Shown here: one piece after another, positions 1 to 10,753 of the stretch | How positions within the stretch are numbered: the stretch's first letter is position 1 | Layout: every line of letters begins with the position of its first letter | DNA from: Croceicoccus pelagius | Lineage (GTDB): Bacteria > Pseudomonadota > Alphaproteobacteria > Sphingomonadales > Sphingomonadaceae | Length of the DNA: 64,000 bases | Assembly (NCBI RefSeq): GCF_001661915.1 | Contig: NZ_LYWY01000019.1 | Coordinates: 115,362 to 179,361, forward strand | Direction of reading: 5' to 3' | Position numbers and translations under genes: made by a program | The notes under the pieces: generated by a model | Seen by the model: only the letters and a program-made list of their open reading frames with translations | Databases searched by the model: none | What the model was told of the DNA's origin: nothing

Positions 1-1
1 C

Positions 2-754
2 TTGCGAGAAACGCTGTCGCAGGCACGCAAGGACAGCGAAGCGATGGCGACTGCCGCCGAGGCGACGCTCAACGGAGCAATCGCGCGCCTTGCCGAAGCG
101 AGCCGCGAAGCCGTTGCCAACATCGAGGGTACGTCGTCCGAAGCCGTCCGCTCGATTGCCGAGAAGCTGGCCAAGGAAAGCGGCATCGTCGTCACCGAGG
201 CCCTGCGCGAAAGCACGAGCGACGCGCTCGAAGGGCTCGACACCGCCGTCAGCAAGGCGACCGAAGCCGCGCGCGAAGCCGCAGCGGAACTGCGCGAGCA
301 GCTTGGCCGTGTCGACGAGATCACGGGGCACCTCGAAGCCCGCATCGTCGCTGCGCGTCAGCGCGCCGAAGAGGACATCGACGATCACTTTGCGCGCCGC
401 GTCTCCCAGATCACCGAATCGCTCAACTCGACCGCAATCGACATCGACAAGGTTCTATCGGCCGAAGTCAGCGAAGCCTCATGGCAGGCTTATCTGAAAG
501 GCGAGCGCGGCATCTTCACCCGCCGCGCGGTGCGCCTGATCGATTCCGGCGACGCCAGGCAGATCGTCGAGCACTACGAGGCAGAGGAAGAGTTCCGCGA
601 GCACGTAAACCGCTACATCCACGACTTCGAAGGCATGCTGCGCAACCTGCTCGCCACCCGCGAAGGCAACTCGCTGGCGGTAACGGTGCTGTCGTCGGAT
701 ATGGGCAAACTCTACGTCGCGCTGGCGCAGGCGATCGAACGCTTGCGCCGCTAA
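2..754 (+). CDS. Coiled-coil protein of unknown function, 3' part
   Basis: This frame is open from the window edge, so the true start probably lies upstream; the TTG at base 2 has no visible ribosome site. Residues 1 to about 150 are Ala/Glu/Arg-rich heptad-like sequence typical of a long coiled coil. The last 100 residues look globular and contain an aromatic stretch around IFTRRAVRLIDSG and a helical end. No catalytic motif or membrane segment is visible. It runs towards the convergent DUF1467 gene, whose stop is 11 bases away. I do not recognise the family. A structural or envelope-associated role is possible but not shown. Confidence 0.6.
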   Translation: MRETLSQARKDSEAMATAAEATLNGAIARLAEASREAVANIEGTSSEAVRSIAEKLAKESGIVVTEALRESTSDALEGLDTAVSKATEAAREAAAELREQLGRVDEITGHLEARIVAARQRAEEDIDDHFARRVSQITESLNSTAIDIDKVLSAEVSEASWQAYLKGERGIFTRRAVRLIDSGDARQIVEHYEAEEEFREHVNRYIHDFEGMLRNLLATREGNSLAVTVLSSDMGKLYVALAQAIERLRR

Positions 755-764
755 GCGCGGGCGT

Positions 765-1079
765 TCAGTCTTTCGCGGTTTCGCGCATCCAGATCTGCTC
801 TTCCACGATCTCCTTCGGAGGGTGGATAAAGTTCAGATCGGCGACGGTGATCCAGCCATTGACGTAATTGGCGTAAAAGAGCGCACAAAGGATCGCAGCA
901 AGGATCGTCGCGCGGATGGCGACGCGACCCGGGCGAAAATTGCTAGGCGCGGAATCGGCCTGCCCGGGGACAAGTTCCTCTCCGGCTTCGCGGTGGGTGC
1001 GAATGCCGAAGGGCATGACAATGAACGCGCTCATCACCCAGAAAAGCAGGTAGATCGCAAGGACCGAGGTCCACTGCAT
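765..1079 (-). CDS. DUF1467 family small inner-membrane protein
   Basis: The 104-residue protein has a hydrophobic segment at residues 4-24, a polar linker with a conserved-looking PFGIRTHRE motif, and a second membrane segment at about 54-74. That architecture and motif match the alphaproteobacterial DUF1467 family, whose function is unknown. It is the last gene of the long nuo-birA-coaX-rnj unit and starts 12 bases after the rnj stop codon, so it is probably co-transcribed with RNase J. Linkage to complex I and RNase J may be simple operon growth rather than shared function. Confidence 0.8.
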   Translation of the reverse strand: MQWTSVLAIYLLFWVMSAFIVMPFGIRTHREAGEELVPGQADSAPSNFRPGRVAIRATILAAILCALFYANYVNGWITVADLNFIHPPKEIVEEQIWMRETAKD

Positions 1080-1090
1080 CGCTTAAACTC

Positions 1091-2740
1091 CTAGTCGAAA
1101 TCCTGCACGGTCACTTGCGGGTTTTTGCCCGACCAGCGCCGCGCCGCTCGGCGAACGGCGAGCCGGACCGCTTCGTGAATCGCATCGCGGTCCTTCGTAC
1201 GCCCGCCCTTCAGCCTCTTGACCGCCTTGGACAAGTCGTCCTGCGCCTCTGCGATGAAATCCGCCTCATCCTCGTCCAACGGCAGGCCGATGGGCAGGAT
1301 GATCGGGTCCGCTTTCGACGCTACCGGAGGGAGGGTCACCACGATGTGACCGTTCTGCGAAAGCCGGCGCCTCTCGACGATCGTCTCCCCATCGGCAGGC
1401 ACGATAATGTCACCGTCAAGGACAAGGCGACCCGTACGGGTTTCACCGATCTTGCCTGGCTTGCCCGGGGCGAGACGGACGATATCGCCGTTCTTCTGAA
1501 ACACGCGCGACGGAATGCCAGCCTCTGCGCCGACCTTCACCTGCTCACGCATGTGCCTAATTTCGCCATGAACCGGCACGAGCACTTCGGGCCGCAGCCA
1601 CGAATAGAGTGCTTCGAGTTCGGGCCGGCCGGGATGCCCGGAGACGTGGATCAGCTCCTGCCGGTCGGTCACGATCTTGATCTCCCGGTCGGCGAGCTGG
1701 TTCATGATACGCCCGATCTGAAGCTCGTTGCCCGGAATCTGACGGCTCGAGAACAGCACAACGTCGCCCTTGTCGAGTTCAAGAGGATGCGATTCCGAGG
1801 CAATACGGGCGAGCGCTGCGCGAGGCTCGCCCTGGCCGCCGGTGGCGATGATCAGGATATCGCCGCGTGGCAGGCGCATGGCGGTGTCGAAATCGACCGT
1901 CTCGGGAAAGTTCTGCAGATAGCCATTGTCCTTGGCCACCGTAATAATCCGGTCAAGCGAACGACCTGCGACACAAAGCTGGCGGCCCGTTTCCTTGGCG
2001 ACCTGCCCAAGAGTCTGCAGACGCGCGACGTTCGATGCGAACGTGGTTACGAGAACCCGTTTGCCGTGATGGCGAGCGATTTCGGCATCGAGCGCCAGCC
2101 TGACAGCCCCTTCCGAACCTGACGGTTCGGGATTGAAGACGTTGGTGGAGTCGCAGACGAGAGCAAGTATTCCCCCGTCGCCGATTTCGGTCAGTTCCTC
2201 GGGGGTGCTCGGCTCGCCGATCTGCGGATCGTCGTCCAGCTTCCAGTCGCCCGTGTGGAAGACGCGCCCGTAAGGCGTGTCGATCAGCACCGCGTTGCCC
2301 TCTGCGATCGAGTGGGCGAGCGGGACGTACCGGACTTTGAAGGGCCCTTCACCGCCGGGCGCGAACTCGTCGAGATGATCGATGATGTGGAGTTCGACCG
2401 TCTCGGTCAGGTCCGCCTCTTCCAGCTTGCGCAGGACCAATTCGGCCGTGAACGGCGTCGCGTAAAGCGGCACGCCGAGGTCGGCGGCGAAGTATGGAAT
2501 CGCGCCGATGTGGTCTTCGTGAGCATGGGTGAGCACGATGCCGAGCAGGTCGTCACAACGCTCCTCGATGAATTCGAGATCGGCGAAGACAAGGTCAACG
2601 CCCGGATAGCCGGGATCGGCAAAGCTCATGCCAAGGTCGACCATCAGCCATTTCCCGTCCGCCCCGTAAAGGTTGACGTTCATGCCGATCTCGCCCGACC
2701 CGCCGAGCGCGAGGAAAAGCAGTTCTTTTTCTGGAGTCAT
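1091..2740 (-). CDS. rnj: Ribonuclease J
   Basis: RNase J is a metallo-beta-lactamase/beta-CASP ribonuclease with 5'-to-3' exonuclease and endonuclease activity, used in rRNA maturation and mRNA decay. The 549-residue length fits the family. GGSGEIGMN is at residues 13-21, the metal-binding HAHEDH at 72-77, a further His at 143 and Asp at 165; later PVHGE and SGHPG motifs belong to the beta-CASP core. The start ATG overlaps the coaX stop as ATGA, so translation is probably coupled. RNase E is encoded 29 kb away in the same window, so this organism has both decay nucleases, as many alphaproteobacteria do. Confidence 0.95.
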   Translation of the reverse strand: MTPEKELLFLALGGSGEIGMNVNLYGADGKWLMVDLGMSFADPGYPGVDLVFADLEFIEERCDDLLGIVLTHAHEDHIGAIPYFAADLGVPLYATPFTAELVLRKLEEADLTETVELHIIDHLDEFAPGGEGPFKVRYVPLAHSIAEGNAVLIDTPYGRVFHTGDWKLDDDPQIGEPSTPEELTEIGDGGILALVCDSTNVFNPEPSGSEGAVRLALDAEIARHHGKRVLVTTFASNVARLQTLGQVAKETGRQLCVAGRSLDRIITVAKDNGYLQNFPETVDFDTAMRLPRGDILIIATGGQGEPRAALARIASESHPLELDKGDVVLFSSRQIPGNELQIGRIMNQLADREIKIVTDRQELIHVSGHPGRPELEALYSWLRPEVLVPVHGEIRHMREQVKVGAEAGIPSRVFQKNGDIVRLAPGKPGKIGETRTGRLVLDGDIIVPADGETIVERRRLSQNGHIVVTLPPVASKADPIILPIGLPLDEDEADFIAEAQDDLSKAVKRLKGGRTKDRDAIHEAVRLAVRRAARRWSGKNPQVTVQDFD

Positions 2741-3525
2741 CGCCCGCGTGTAGAGGCTCTTTCGGCGAGAATAGCCAGTCCCTTTAATGTGAGGTCGACA
2801 TCAATCTCGTCGAAAGCATCGGTATGCCTGTCAAACAGGAGCGCGAGGCCGCCCGTCGCGATGACCTTTGCCGGGCGCCCAATCTCTGCCTTGAGACGAG
2901 ACACGAGGCCTTCGATCATGGCGATGTAACCCCAGAAAACACCGATATGCATCTGCGCCTCGGTGTTGCGACCGATCAGCGTCTGGGTGCCCGTCGGTGC
3001 CTCGATCGCTATACGGGGCAGCTTGGCGGCAGCATTCACCAGCGCGTCGAGCGAAAGGTTGATGCCGGGTGCGATGATGCCGCCCTTGTAGGCACCGTTG
3101 AAATCGACCACGTCGAAAGTCGTCGCCGTGCCGAAATCGATGACGATCAGGTCCTCGGGATGTCCATCGTGCGCTGCGATCGTGTTTACTGCACGGTCCG
3201 CACCCAGCGAGGCCGGTTCATCGACGTCGATTGCGATGCCCCAATCGGCCCCGGTCTCACCTGCGAAAATCGGCGGCTTGCCGAAGTACTTTTCGCCCAG
3301 CACCTGAAGATTGTGCCGCGCGCGCGGAACGACGGTCGAGACAATGACGTTGTCGACAACTTCAAAGGTCAACCCTTCGAGCGTAAAGAGCTGCATCAGC
3401 CAAACGGCATATTCGTCAGCGGTACGGCGTGCATCGGTCGCGATCCGCCAGCGCGTACGCACCTCGCGGCCTTCCATCAGCGCGAAGACGATATTGGTAT
3501 TTCCGACGTCGCACGCCAGCAGCAT
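2737..3525 (-). CDS. coaX: Type III pantothenate kinase
   Basis: CoaX phosphorylates pantothenate in the first step of coenzyme A synthesis, in the cytoplasm. The 262-residue protein carries the ASKHA-fold phosphate loop DVGNT at residues 6-10, a GADR motif near 110 and DFGTATTFD near 130, all typical of type III enzymes. The frame is open 21 codons further upstream, but ATG 3525 is chosen because it follows the birA stop with one base between (TGAGATG) and has a purine-rich site (AGAGGGA) just upstream. The birA-coaX-rnj order is common in alphaproteobacteria after nuoN. Confidence 0.93.
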   Translation of the reverse strand: MLLACDVGNTNIVFALMEGREVRTRWRIATDARRTADEYAVWLMQLFTLEGLTFEVVDNVIVSTVVPRARHNLQVLGEKYFGKPPIFAGETGADWGIAIDVDEPASLGADRAVNTIAAHDGHPEDLIVIDFGTATTFDVVDFNGAYKGGIIAPGINLSLDALVNAAAKLPRIAIEAPTGTQTLIGRNTEAQMHIGVFWGYIAMIEGLVSRLKAEIGRPAKVIATGGLALLFDRHTDAFDEIDVDLTLKGLAILAERASTRGR

Positions 3526-3526
3526 C

Positions 3527-4267
3527 TCAGGCTCCCTCTTCGCCGATGAGCGAAACTTCGCCCGCGTGGATGACACGCACAGTGCCATTGGCCAAGCGCA
3601 TCATCAGAGCGCCGTCCTGGTCTATTCCGGCGAAAGTGCCGTCCTCGATCGTATCGGTCACACCGACATAGCGCAACGGCGCGCCGATGTGCGGGCCGCG
3701 GATCGTCCAGCGCGATATCGTCTCGCCAAGGCCGGATTTGCGCCAGCTCGAAAGCTCCGCAGCCATACGGCGTGTAAGCTCTTCGGCAAAATCGTCGCGG
3801 TCGACGGACAAACCGTGAGACGCGATTGCCGCCGCCACGCGATCAGCCAAATCGGGCGCATACGCGAGGTTCACCCCGATCCCGATCACGACTGCATCAC
3901 CCGCGCGTTCCAAAAGGATTCCCGCCAGCTTCGCCCCGTCGAGCAGAACGTCGTTCGGCCACTTGAGCAGGAGCCCCTGCGCCCGGCCGAGAAATTTCGA
4001 TATCGCCTCGTAAACTGCGACACCGGCTACGAGGGCCAGCGTTTGCGGAGCCGGATCGGAACTTCGCAAATACACCAGCGTCGAGCCCATGAAATTGCCC
4101 GCGCCGTCGGACCATTCGCGGCCAAGTCTGCCCCTGCCCTCGCTTTGCCGATCGGCGACCAGCCATGTACCTTCTTCCGCCGCTTCACCCGAGGCGAGGC
4201 GGCGGAGAAGTTCCGCATTGGTCGAGCCGATCTGCCCGACCGTTTCGATGCGATGGCCGCTGGTCAT
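3527..4267 (-). CDS. birA: Biotin--[acetyl-CoA-carboxylase] ligase
   Basis: This enzyme activates biotin with ATP and attaches it to the biotin carboxyl carrier protein. The 246-residue form has the catalytic domain only: GSTNAEL at residues 14-20, the biotinyl-AMP loop GRGRLGREW at 44-52 and KWPNDV at 102-107, followed by a small C-terminal domain. There is no N-terminal helix-turn-helix, so it should not act as the BirA repressor does in E. coli. It starts 12 bases after nuoN and abuts coaX, so it belongs to the nuo-led transcription unit. Confidence 0.93.
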   Translation of the reverse strand: MTSGHRIETVGQIGSTNAELLRRLASGEAAEEGTWLVADRQSEGRGRLGREWSDGAGNFMGSTLVYLRSSDPAPQTLALVAGVAVYEAISKFLGRAQGLLLKWPNDVLLDGAKLAGILLERAGDAVVIGIGVNLAYAPDLADRVAAAIASHGLSVDRDDFAEELTRRMAAELSSWRKSGLGETISRWTIRGPHIGAPLRYVGVTDTIEDGTFAGIDQDGALMMRLANGTVRVIHAGEVSLIGEEGA

Positions 4268-4279
4268 GCGGCGCCCCCC

Positions 4280-5761
4280 TTAGCCTGCGAAGTAGAGGGC
4301 GGCCGATGCCTTGTCGGCAAGGTCGCCCAGCCAAGGCGTGAGGAGGTACCCGAGCGGCGAGATGAACAGGCTGGCGATCAGCAGGACGACCTTGTGCGCT
4401 AGTGCATCGACACCGCTTTCACCGTCTCGCGCGACCACGTTCGCCGGTTCGTCGAAAAACACGATCTTCACGACCTTAAGGTAGTAGAAAGCGCCAATCA
4501 CCGAGGCTGCGATACCGATGGCCGCCAGCGCGACGAGGTCGGCGTTCACCGCGGCCTGGAAGACCACGAACTTGCCCCAGAAGCCGAACAGCGGCGGAAT
4601 ACCGGCAAGGCTGAACATGACCGCAGCAAGCGCCCATGCCAGCGCCGGACGTGTGCGCGAAAGACCTGCCATATCGGCAATCGCCTCAACCGGGCGGCCT
4701 TCGGCATCGCGCAGCAAGAGCACGACGACAAACCCAGCAACGCTCATCGCGACGTAGATCGCGAGGTAGACGAGCATGGCAGATGCACCTTCCTGCGTCG
4801 CGGCTGCAAGGCCGATCAGCAGGAAGCCGACGTTGTTGATAGACGAATAGGCGAGCAGGCGTTTAATGTTCGACTGACCGATCGCACCCAGCGCACCGAC
4901 CACAATCGAGGCCAGCGAGACGAAGATCACGATCTGCTGCCACGCATCGACTTGCGTACCGAAAGCACCCAGCGCAACGCGCATGGTGAGCGCGAGGGCG
5001 GCGACCTTCGGCGCGGTGGCGAAGAAGGTCGTTACCGGCGTCGGCGCACCTTCGTAAACGTCGGGCGTCCACATGTGGAACGGCACGGCGCTTATCTTGA
5101 AGGCCAGACCCGCGAGCACGAAGATCAGGCCGACGAGAGCGCCGGTTGCCAGCGTCCCGTCCATCGCCAGCGCGACGGCAGCAAAGTTGGTCGAGCCGGT
5201 GAAACCGTAAGTCAGGCTCATGCCGAACAGGATGATGCCCGATGCCAGCGCGCCCAGCACGAAGTACTTGAGACCCGCTTCGGCCGAACGCTCGTCATCC
5301 CGCAGGAACGAGGCCAGTACGTAGGCGGCAAGGCTGTTCAGTTCGAGACCGATGTAGAGCGACAGGAAGTCGGTCGCCGAAACCATCATGTTCATGCCGA
5401 GGACAGCGAACAGGACGAGGATCGGGTATTCGGCCCGCATCGCACCAACGCGATCGAAAAAGCGCGGCGCGACGATGAGCGAGGCGATGCCCGAGGCGTA
5501 GATAAGCAGCTTGGCAAAGGCCGAGAAGGCGTCAGCCGTGTACTGGCCCGAGAACGCTACGCGCTCCGGTCCCATCAGACCGCCGCACAGCGCGGGCGCG
5601 GCGATGAAGGCGCAGGCGACCAGCGCGGCAACCGCGACGATCGAGATCAGGCGCGATGACTTGTCGCCCATCCACGCTGCCGCGAGCAGCAGGACGAGGC
5701 CGACGACGGTCAGCAGTTCCTCCGCGGCGATCAGCGCCAGCGACTGGGAGAAATCGGTCAT
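4280..5761 (-). CDS. nuoN: NADH-quinone oxidoreductase subunit N
   Basis: NuoN is one of three antiporter-like, proton-pumping membrane subunits of respiratory complex I. The 493-residue protein is hydrophobic throughout with about 14 predicted helices. It carries the conserved loop LELNSLAAYVL near residue 145 and LAYSSINNVGFLLIG in the second half, which are signatures of the Mrp-related family. The start codon overlaps the nuoM stop as ATGA. It is the last classical nuo gene; birA follows at once. Confidence 0.96.
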   Translation of the reverse strand: MTDFSQSLALIAAEELLTVVGLVLLLAAAWMGDKSSRLISIVAVAALVACAFIAAPALCGGLMGPERVAFSGQYTADAFSAFAKLLIYASGIASLIVAPRFFDRVGAMRAEYPILVLFAVLGMNMMVSATDFLSLYIGLELNSLAAYVLASFLRDDERSAEAGLKYFVLGALASGIILFGMSLTYGFTGSTNFAAVALAMDGTLATGALVGLIFVLAGLAFKISAVPFHMWTPDVYEGAPTPVTTFFATAPKVAALALTMRVALGAFGTQVDAWQQIVIFVSLASIVVGALGAIGQSNIKRLLAYSSINNVGFLLIGLAAATQEGASAMLVYLAIYVAMSVAGFVVVLLLRDAEGRPVEAIADMAGLSRTRPALAWALAAVMFSLAGIPPLFGFWGKFVVFQAAVNADLVALAAIGIAASVIGAFYYLKVVKIVFFDEPANVVARDGESGVDALAHKVVLLIASLFISPLGYLLTPWLGDLADKASAALYFAG

Positions 5762-7308
5762 TGGTGCGACCCTCCTTCCGCAGCGGCTTCTTCGCCGTGA
5801 TGTTCCGCAGCAGCCTCCGGATTGGGTTCGGACAAGTGCGCGTCACCGGCCGGTGCCGCAGCCTCGAGCCGCTGGTCCAGCCATTCGATGTCGGCGCGCA
5901 TCGGTGCGAGGAAGCTTTCTGGATAGACACCCATCCACAGCACTGCGGCTGCGAGCGGAAGCATCATAGCCCATTCGCGCTTGTCGAGATCGGGCATGGC
6001 GGCGGCATCGGCGTTCTTCTGTTCGCCAAAGGCCACGCGGCGGTAGAGGTAGAGCATGTAGGCAGCGCCAAGGATGATGCCGGTCGTGCCGATCAGCGCG
6101 ACCCAGCTGGAAATCTGGTAGACGCCCGCAAGCGACAGGAATTCGCCGACAAAGCCGCTGGTGCCCGGAAGGCCGATCGAGGCCATGGTGAACAGCAGGA
6201 AGAACAGCGAATACTTCGGCATGTTGATCGCAAGGCCGCCGTAACGGTCGATTTCGCGGGTGTGCAGGCGGTCATAAATGACGCCGACGGCAAGGAACAG
6301 CGCACCCGAAACGAGCCCGTGGCTCAACATCACGATCATCGAGCCTTCGAGGCCCTGCACGTTGAAGCTGAACAGCGCCATGCACACGATCGCCATGTGG
6401 GCGACCGACGAATAAGCGATCAGCTTCTTCATGTCGTGCTGAACCAACGCGACGAGCGAGGTGTATACCACCGCAATCATCGACATGGTAAACACGACCC
6501 ATGCAAGGTTCGCCGAAGCCTCGGGGAACATCGGCAGGCTGAACCGGATGAAACCGTAGCCGCCCATCTTCAGCAGAACGCCAGCAAGGATGACCGAACC
6601 TGCGGTCGGGGCCTGGACGTGCGCGTCGGGCAGCCACGTGTGAACCGGCCACATCGGCATCTTTACGGCGAAGCTGGCGAAGAAAGCGAGCCACAGCCAG
6701 TTCTGGGCCCCTGCGGGGAAGTCGGTCGCCATCAGAGTTGGAATGTCGGTCGTGCCCGCTTCGCGAACCATCCAGAACATCGCGATCAGCATCAGGACCG
6801 AACCGATCAGCGTGTAGAGGAAGAACTTGTACGATGCGTAGATGCGATTGTCGCCGCCCCAGATCCCGATGATCAGGTACATCGGGATCAGGCCCGCTTC
6901 AAAGAAGATGTAGAACAGGAACAGGTCCTGCGCTGCGAAAACGCCGATCATCAGCGTTTCCATCATCAGGAAGGCGGCCATGTATTCGCCGACCCGCTTG
7001 GTCACCGAATTCCAGCTGGCGCCGATGCAGATCGGCATGAGGAAAACCGACAGCATGATCAGCATCAGCGCGATGCCGTCGATGCCCAGCGCGTAGGAGA
7101 AGCCGGCAAAAAGCTCTGCCCGTTCAACGAACTGCCACTGCGCGCCGCCAATGTCGTAGCTGGCCCATAGGACCACGCCCAGTGCCAGATCGACCAGTGT
7201 CGCGACGAGCGCGACCATGCGCGCCGTCTGGGCCGGAACGAAGAAACAGATGGCAGCACCGACCAGCGGTACCAGCAGCATCAGCGAGAGGATCGGAAAG
7301 CCGTCCAT
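5758..7308 (-). CDS. nuoM: NADH-quinone oxidoreductase subunit M
   Basis: This is the second antiporter-like, proton-translocating subunit of complex I. The 516 residues contain some 14 hydrophobic helices, the FFEAGLIPMYLIIG motif with the conserved helix-5 Glu, WPVHTWLPDAHVQAP with the helix-7 Lys region upstream, and LIAYSSVAHM. The last 40 residues form a polar His/Glu/Ala-rich tail (AAEHHGEEAAAEGGSHQ) that is longer than in E. coli and lies in frame before the stop, overlapping the nuoN start. It begins 21 bases after the nuoL stop. Confidence 0.96.
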   Translation of the reverse strand: MDGFPILSLMLLVPLVGAAICFFVPAQTARMVALVATLVDLALGVVLWASYDIGGAQWQFVERAELFAGFSYALGIDGIALMLIMLSVFLMPICIGASWNSVTKRVGEYMAAFLMMETLMIGVFAAQDLFLFYIFFEAGLIPMYLIIGIWGGDNRIYASYKFFLYTLIGSVLMLIAMFWMVREAGTTDIPTLMATDFPAGAQNWLWLAFFASFAVKMPMWPVHTWLPDAHVQAPTAGSVILAGVLLKMGGYGFIRFSLPMFPEASANLAWVVFTMSMIAVVYTSLVALVQHDMKKLIAYSSVAHMAIVCMALFSFNVQGLEGSMIVMLSHGLVSGALFLAVGVIYDRLHTREIDRYGGLAINMPKYSLFFLLFTMASIGLPGTSGFVGEFLSLAGVYQISSWVALIGTTGIILGAAYMLYLYRRVAFGEQKNADAAAMPDLDKREWAMMLPLAAAVLWMGVYPESFLAPMRADIEWLDQRLEAAAPAGDAHLSEPNPEAAAEHHGEEAAAEGGSHQ

Positions 7309-7329
7309 GTCTTTAAACCTGCCCCGCCC

Positions 7330-9318
7330 TTATCGAACCATGATCCAGCTGATCGCGGCGAGCAGCCCGAGCAGCATGACCAGCGCGTAGCTGTAGAGAT
7401 AACCGGTCTGCACTTTCTGCGCGTAGCGAGACCCCTGTGCGACGACCCATGCGGCACCATCCGGGCCGAACCGGTCGATCGTGCCGACATCGCCCCATTT
7501 CCAGAACTTGCGGCCAAGCCAGAAGGCCGGCTTCACGAAGATCACGTTGTAGAGCTCGTCGAAGTACCACTTGTTCTTGAGGAACGTGTAGATCCCGCCG
7601 AACATGCCCACGAAACGGGCCGGAGCGTCCGGATCGCGGATGTAGTTATTCCAAGCGATCAGCAGGCCGATCAGCATGACGGCACCTGGCGCGATCTTCA
7701 CCCATGTGGGCACGTTGTGCATCGCGTGGATCAGATGCTCGTTATAGAAGATCGAGCCGTTCCAGAATTCCGCGCTGTCGAGGAACGAGTGACTCCAGAT
7801 CGCGCCCGCGAAAACTGCGCCGAGAGAAAGGATCACCAGCGGGGTCAGCATGACCCACGGGCTTTCGTGCGGATGATAGCCGCCGGTCGTATCGGCGCCC
7901 GCCTCTTCCGGCGTCTTGTGGACGGTGTGCTGGATATGCTCGCTCTCGATCCAGCGCGGCTTGCCCCAGAAGGTGAGGAACATCAGGCGCCACGAATAGA
8001 AACTGGTCAGCAACGCGGCGACAATGCCCATCACGAAGGCGAACTGGCCCATCTCGCTGCCGCTGGCAAAGGCACTCTCAAGGATTGCGTCCTTCGAGTA
8101 GAAGCCTGCGAAACCGATATGCAGGAACCAGATGCCGACGCCGGTGATCGCCAGCGTACCCGCCATCATAGCCCAGAACGTGATCGGGATCTGCTTACGC
8201 AAGCCGCCATAGTAACGCATGTCCTGTTCGTGGTGCATCGCGTGGATGACCGAGCCTGCGCCCAGGAACAGCAGTGCCTTGAAGAAGGCGTGCGTGAACA
8301 GGTGGAACATCGCCGCGCCATATGCGCCGACGCCTGCTGCAAAGAACATATAGCCCAGCTGCGAACAGGTCGAATAGGCAATTACGCGTTTGATGTCAGT
8401 CTGCGTCGTGCCGATCGTGGCGGCAAAGAAGCAGGTCGCTGCACCGATGAAGGTGACGAATGTCAGCGCAGTCTGGCTGGTCTCGAACAGAGGCGAGAGG
8501 CGGCAGACCATGAACACGCCAGCGGTGACCATGGTTGCCGCATGGATGAGCGCGGAAACAGGCGTCGGGCCTTCCATTGCGTCAGGCAACCAGGTGTGGA
8601 GGCCAAGCTGGGCCGACTTACCCATCGCGCCGATGAACAGCAGCAGACACAGCACCGTCATTGTATCGACGCGCATGCCGAGGAATCCGATCGTGCTGCC
8701 CGCCATTTCGGGCGCGCGGTCGAGGATTTCGGGGATCGAAGTCGTGCCAAACACGAGGAACACGCCGAAGATGCCCATCATGAAGCCGAGATCGCCCACG
8801 CGGTTGACAACGAAGGCCTTGATCGCGGCGGCGCTGGCGCTGGGCTTCTTGAACCAGAAACCGATCAGGAGGTACGAGGCAAGGCCCACGCCTTCCCAAC
8901 CGAAGAACATCTGGACGAGATTGTCGGCCGTCACGAGCATCAGCATCGCGAAAGTAAACAGCGACAGGTAGGCGAAGAAGCGCGGTTGGTCCGGATCCTC
9001 GTCCATGTAGCCCCACGAATAGAGGTGGACGAGTGCCGAGACGCTGGTGATGACGACGAGCATGACCGCGGTCAGCGTGTCGACGCGCAGCGACCAGTCG
9101 AAGTTCATGCCGCCCGACTGCACCCACTTGAGCACGGGATCGACATAGGCAGTTTCCGAGCCCGTCATGAAGCCGAGGAAGATCGGCCACGACAGTGCGC
9201 AGGAAAGGAACAACGCACCGGTCGTCACGATCTTGGCCGGCATATTGCCGATCATTCGATTGCCGAGACCGGCAATGATGGCCGCCAGTAGGGGCGCGAA
9301 GACGATGATCTCGATCAC
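7330..9318 (-). CDS. nuoL: NADH-quinone oxidoreductase subunit L
   Basis: NuoL is the largest antiporter-like pumping subunit and carries the long lateral helix that braces the membrane arm. At 662 residues it has the expected length. Visible motifs include [18 protein letters not shown] near residue 140, [27 protein letters not shown] (the pumping-channel signature, around 235-260), and the polar HL segment ending in a final membrane helix. It starts 5 bases after the nuoK stop. Confidence 0.96.
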   Translation of the reverse strand: MIEIIVFAPLLAAIIAGLGNRMIGNMPAKIVTTGALFLSCALSWPIFLGFMTGSETAYVDPVLKWVQSGGMNFDWSLRVDTLTAVMLVVITSVSALVHLYSWGYMDEDPDQPRFFAYLSLFTFAMLMLVTADNLVQMFFGWEGVGLASYLLIGFWFKKPSASAAAIKAFVVNRVGDLGFMMGIFGVFLVFGTTSIPEILDRAPEMAGSTIGFLGMRVDTMTVLCLLLFIGAMGKSAQLGLHTWLPDAMEGPTPVSALIHAATMVTAGVFMVCRLSPLFETSQTALTFVTFIGAATCFFAATIGTTQTDIKRVIAYSTCSQLGYMFFAAGVGAYGAAMFHLFTHAFFKALLFLGAGSVIHAMHHEQDMRYYGGLRKQIPITFWAMMAGTLAITGVGIWFLHIGFAGFYSKDAILESAFASGSEMGQFAFVMGIVAALLTSFYSWRLMFLTFWGKPRWIESEHIQHTVHKTPEEAGADTTGGYHPHESPWVMLTPLVILSLGAVFAGAIWSHSFLDSAEFWNGSIFYNEHLIHAMHNVPTWVKIAPGAVMLIGLLIAWNNYIRDPDAPARFVGMFGGIYTFLKNKWYFDELYNVIFVKPAFWLGRKFWKWGDVGTIDRFGPDGAAWVVAQGSRYAQKVQTGYLYSYALVMLLGLLAAISWIMVR

Positions 9319-9323
9319 TTGGA

Positions 9324-9629
9324 TCAGCCCCTCATGCGATGGATGTCGTCAACCGCGATAGTACCGCGGCCACGGAAGTAGATGACAAGAATGGCAAGCC
9401 CGATCGCGGCCTCGCCTGCTGCGACGGTCAGCACGAACATGGCAAAGACCTGCCCGACGAGATCGCCGAGAAAGGCGCTGAAGGCGACGAGGTTGAGGTT
9501 CACCGAAAGCAGGATCAGTTCGATCGCCATCAGGATGACGATGACGTTCTTGCGGTTGAGGAAGATCCCCAGCACGCCCAGCACGAACAGGATCGAGCTG
9601 ACGACGACATAGTGTTCGATACCGATCAC
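9324..9629 (-). CDS. nuoK: NADH-quinone oxidoreductase subunit K
   Basis: NuoK is the small three-helix subunit of the complex I membrane arm with buried Glu residues in the quinone-to-pump coupling path. The 101-residue length is typical. The motif [17 protein letters not shown] carries the conserved Glu at about residue 36, and [14 protein letters not shown] carries the second Glu near 72. The start overlaps the nuoJ stop as ATGA. Confidence 0.96.
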   Translation of the reverse strand: MIGIEHYVVVSSILFVLGVLGIFLNRKNVIVILMAIELILLSVNLNLVAFSAFLGDLVGQVFAMFVLTVAAGEAAIGLAILVIYFRGRGTIAVDDIHRMRG

Positions 9630-10243
9630 AGCGTGATCCCCTTGCCCACTTCGGGCTTCACGTTGACCGTCGCGTCTTCGGCGCGGCGCTTGTTCTGCTT
9701 CGAAACGTTCTGACCGCGCGTGTCGGTGCGTTCACGATGCGTGAGCACGATCGCGCCGATCATGGCGACCAGCAGGACCAGGCCAGCGGCCTCGAACAGG
9801 AACAGGTATTCGCCGTAGAGCAGCGCACCGATGCTATCGATGTTCGAACGGCCCGCGATGACGCCGGCAGTGCCGTCCGCCTCGCCCAGCTTAAGCGCGC
9901 CGGCACGATACGCACCGAAGCCCAGCACGAGTTCGGCCAGCAGGATCACGGCGAGCAGGATGCCTAGCGGGAAGTTCTTCACGAAGCCTGCGCGAAGTTC
10001 GGCAAAGTCGATGTCGAGCATCATGACCACGAAAAGGAACAGCACCGCGACCGCGCCGACGTATACGATGACGAGCAGCATCGCGATGAACTCGGCGCCG
10101 ACGAGAACCATGAGGCCCGCCGCGTTGAAGAACGCGAGGATCAGCCAGAGCACCGAGTGGACCGGGTTCCGGCTCATGATGACCAGCACGGCGCTGGCGA
10201 TCAGGAGCACTGCGAAGAGATAGAAGGCGATGATATGGATCAT
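9626..10243 (-). CDS. nuoJ: NADH-quinone oxidoreductase subunit J
   Basis: NuoJ is a five-helix membrane subunit of complex I; its helix 3 undergoes the pi-bulge change linked to quinone reduction. The 205 residues begin with a strongly hydrophobic helix, then [17 protein letters not shown] and [18 protein letters not shown], both family signatures. The C-terminal 35 residues (from [10 protein letters not shown]) are polar and basic and would face the cytoplasm. It lies 24 bases after the nuoI stop. Confidence 0.95.
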   Translation of the reverse strand: MIHIIAFYLFAVLLIASAVLVIMSRNPVHSVLWLILAFFNAAGLMVLVGAEFIAMLLVIVYVGAVAVLFLFVVMMLDIDFAELRAGFVKNFPLGILLAVILLAELVLGFGAYRAGALKLGEADGTAGVIAGRSNIDSIGALLYGEYLFLFEAAGLVLLVAMIGAIVLTHRERTDTRGQNVSKQNKRRAEDATVNVKPEVGKGITL

Positions 10244-10267
10244 GGATAATGTCCCTGCGCGCGGCCC

Positions 10268-10753
10268 CTAGCGGTAGGGCGCATCGGCTTCAAGGTTTGC
10301 GGCGATCGCCCGCTCCCACTTGTCCCCGTTCGCCAGCAGTTTCGCCTTGTCGTAAAGCAGTTCTTCGCGCGTTTCGGTCGCGTATTCGAAGTTTGGCCCT
10401 TCGACGATCGCATCGACCGGGCACGCTTCCTGGCAGAAGCCGCAGAAGATGCACTTGGTCATGTCGATATCGTAGCGGGTGGTTCGGCGCGACCCGTCGT
10501 CGCGCGGCTCGGCCTCGATCGTGATCGCCTGCGCGGGGCAAACGGCCTCGCACAGCTTGCACGCGATGCAGCGTTCCTCACCGTTAGGATAGCGACGCAG
10601 CGCATGTTCGCCGCGGAAACGCGGGGACAGCGGGTTCTTCTCGAACGGGTAGTTGATCGTCACCTTGGGCTTGAAGAAGTACTTCAGCGTGAGGGCGTGC
10701 GCCTTCACGAACTCCCACAGGGTGAACGACTTTACGAGATGGGCGACGCTCAT
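10268..10753 (-). CDS. nuoI: NADH-quinone oxidoreductase subunit I
   Basis: NuoI carries the two [4Fe-4S] clusters N6a and N6b that pass electrons to N2 in NuoB. Eight Cys residues form two ferredoxin motifs, C62-x2-C65-x2-C68-x3-C72 and C101-x2-C104-x2-C107-x3-C111. The frame is open eight codons further upstream, but ATG 10753 is chosen because it overlaps the nuoH stop as ATGA and gives 161 residues, the usual family length. An amphipathic N-terminal helix precedes the ferredoxin fold. Confidence 0.95.
   Translation of the reverse strand: MSVAHLVKSFTLWEFVKAHALTLKYFFKPKVTINYPFEKNPLSPRFRGEHALRRYPNGEERCIACKLCEAVCPAQAITIEAEPRDDGSRRTTRYDIDMTKCIFCGFCQEACPVDAIVEGPNFEYATETREELLYDKAKLLANGDKWERAIAANLEADAPYR

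Noticed and set aside
5656..7170. A 504-codon frame opposite nuoM
   Set aside because: Antisense to nuoM; His/Asp/Arg-rich and without any recognisable domain.
7717..9291. A 524-codon frame opposite nuoL
   Set aside because: Same reason: shadow of a conserved membrane protein.
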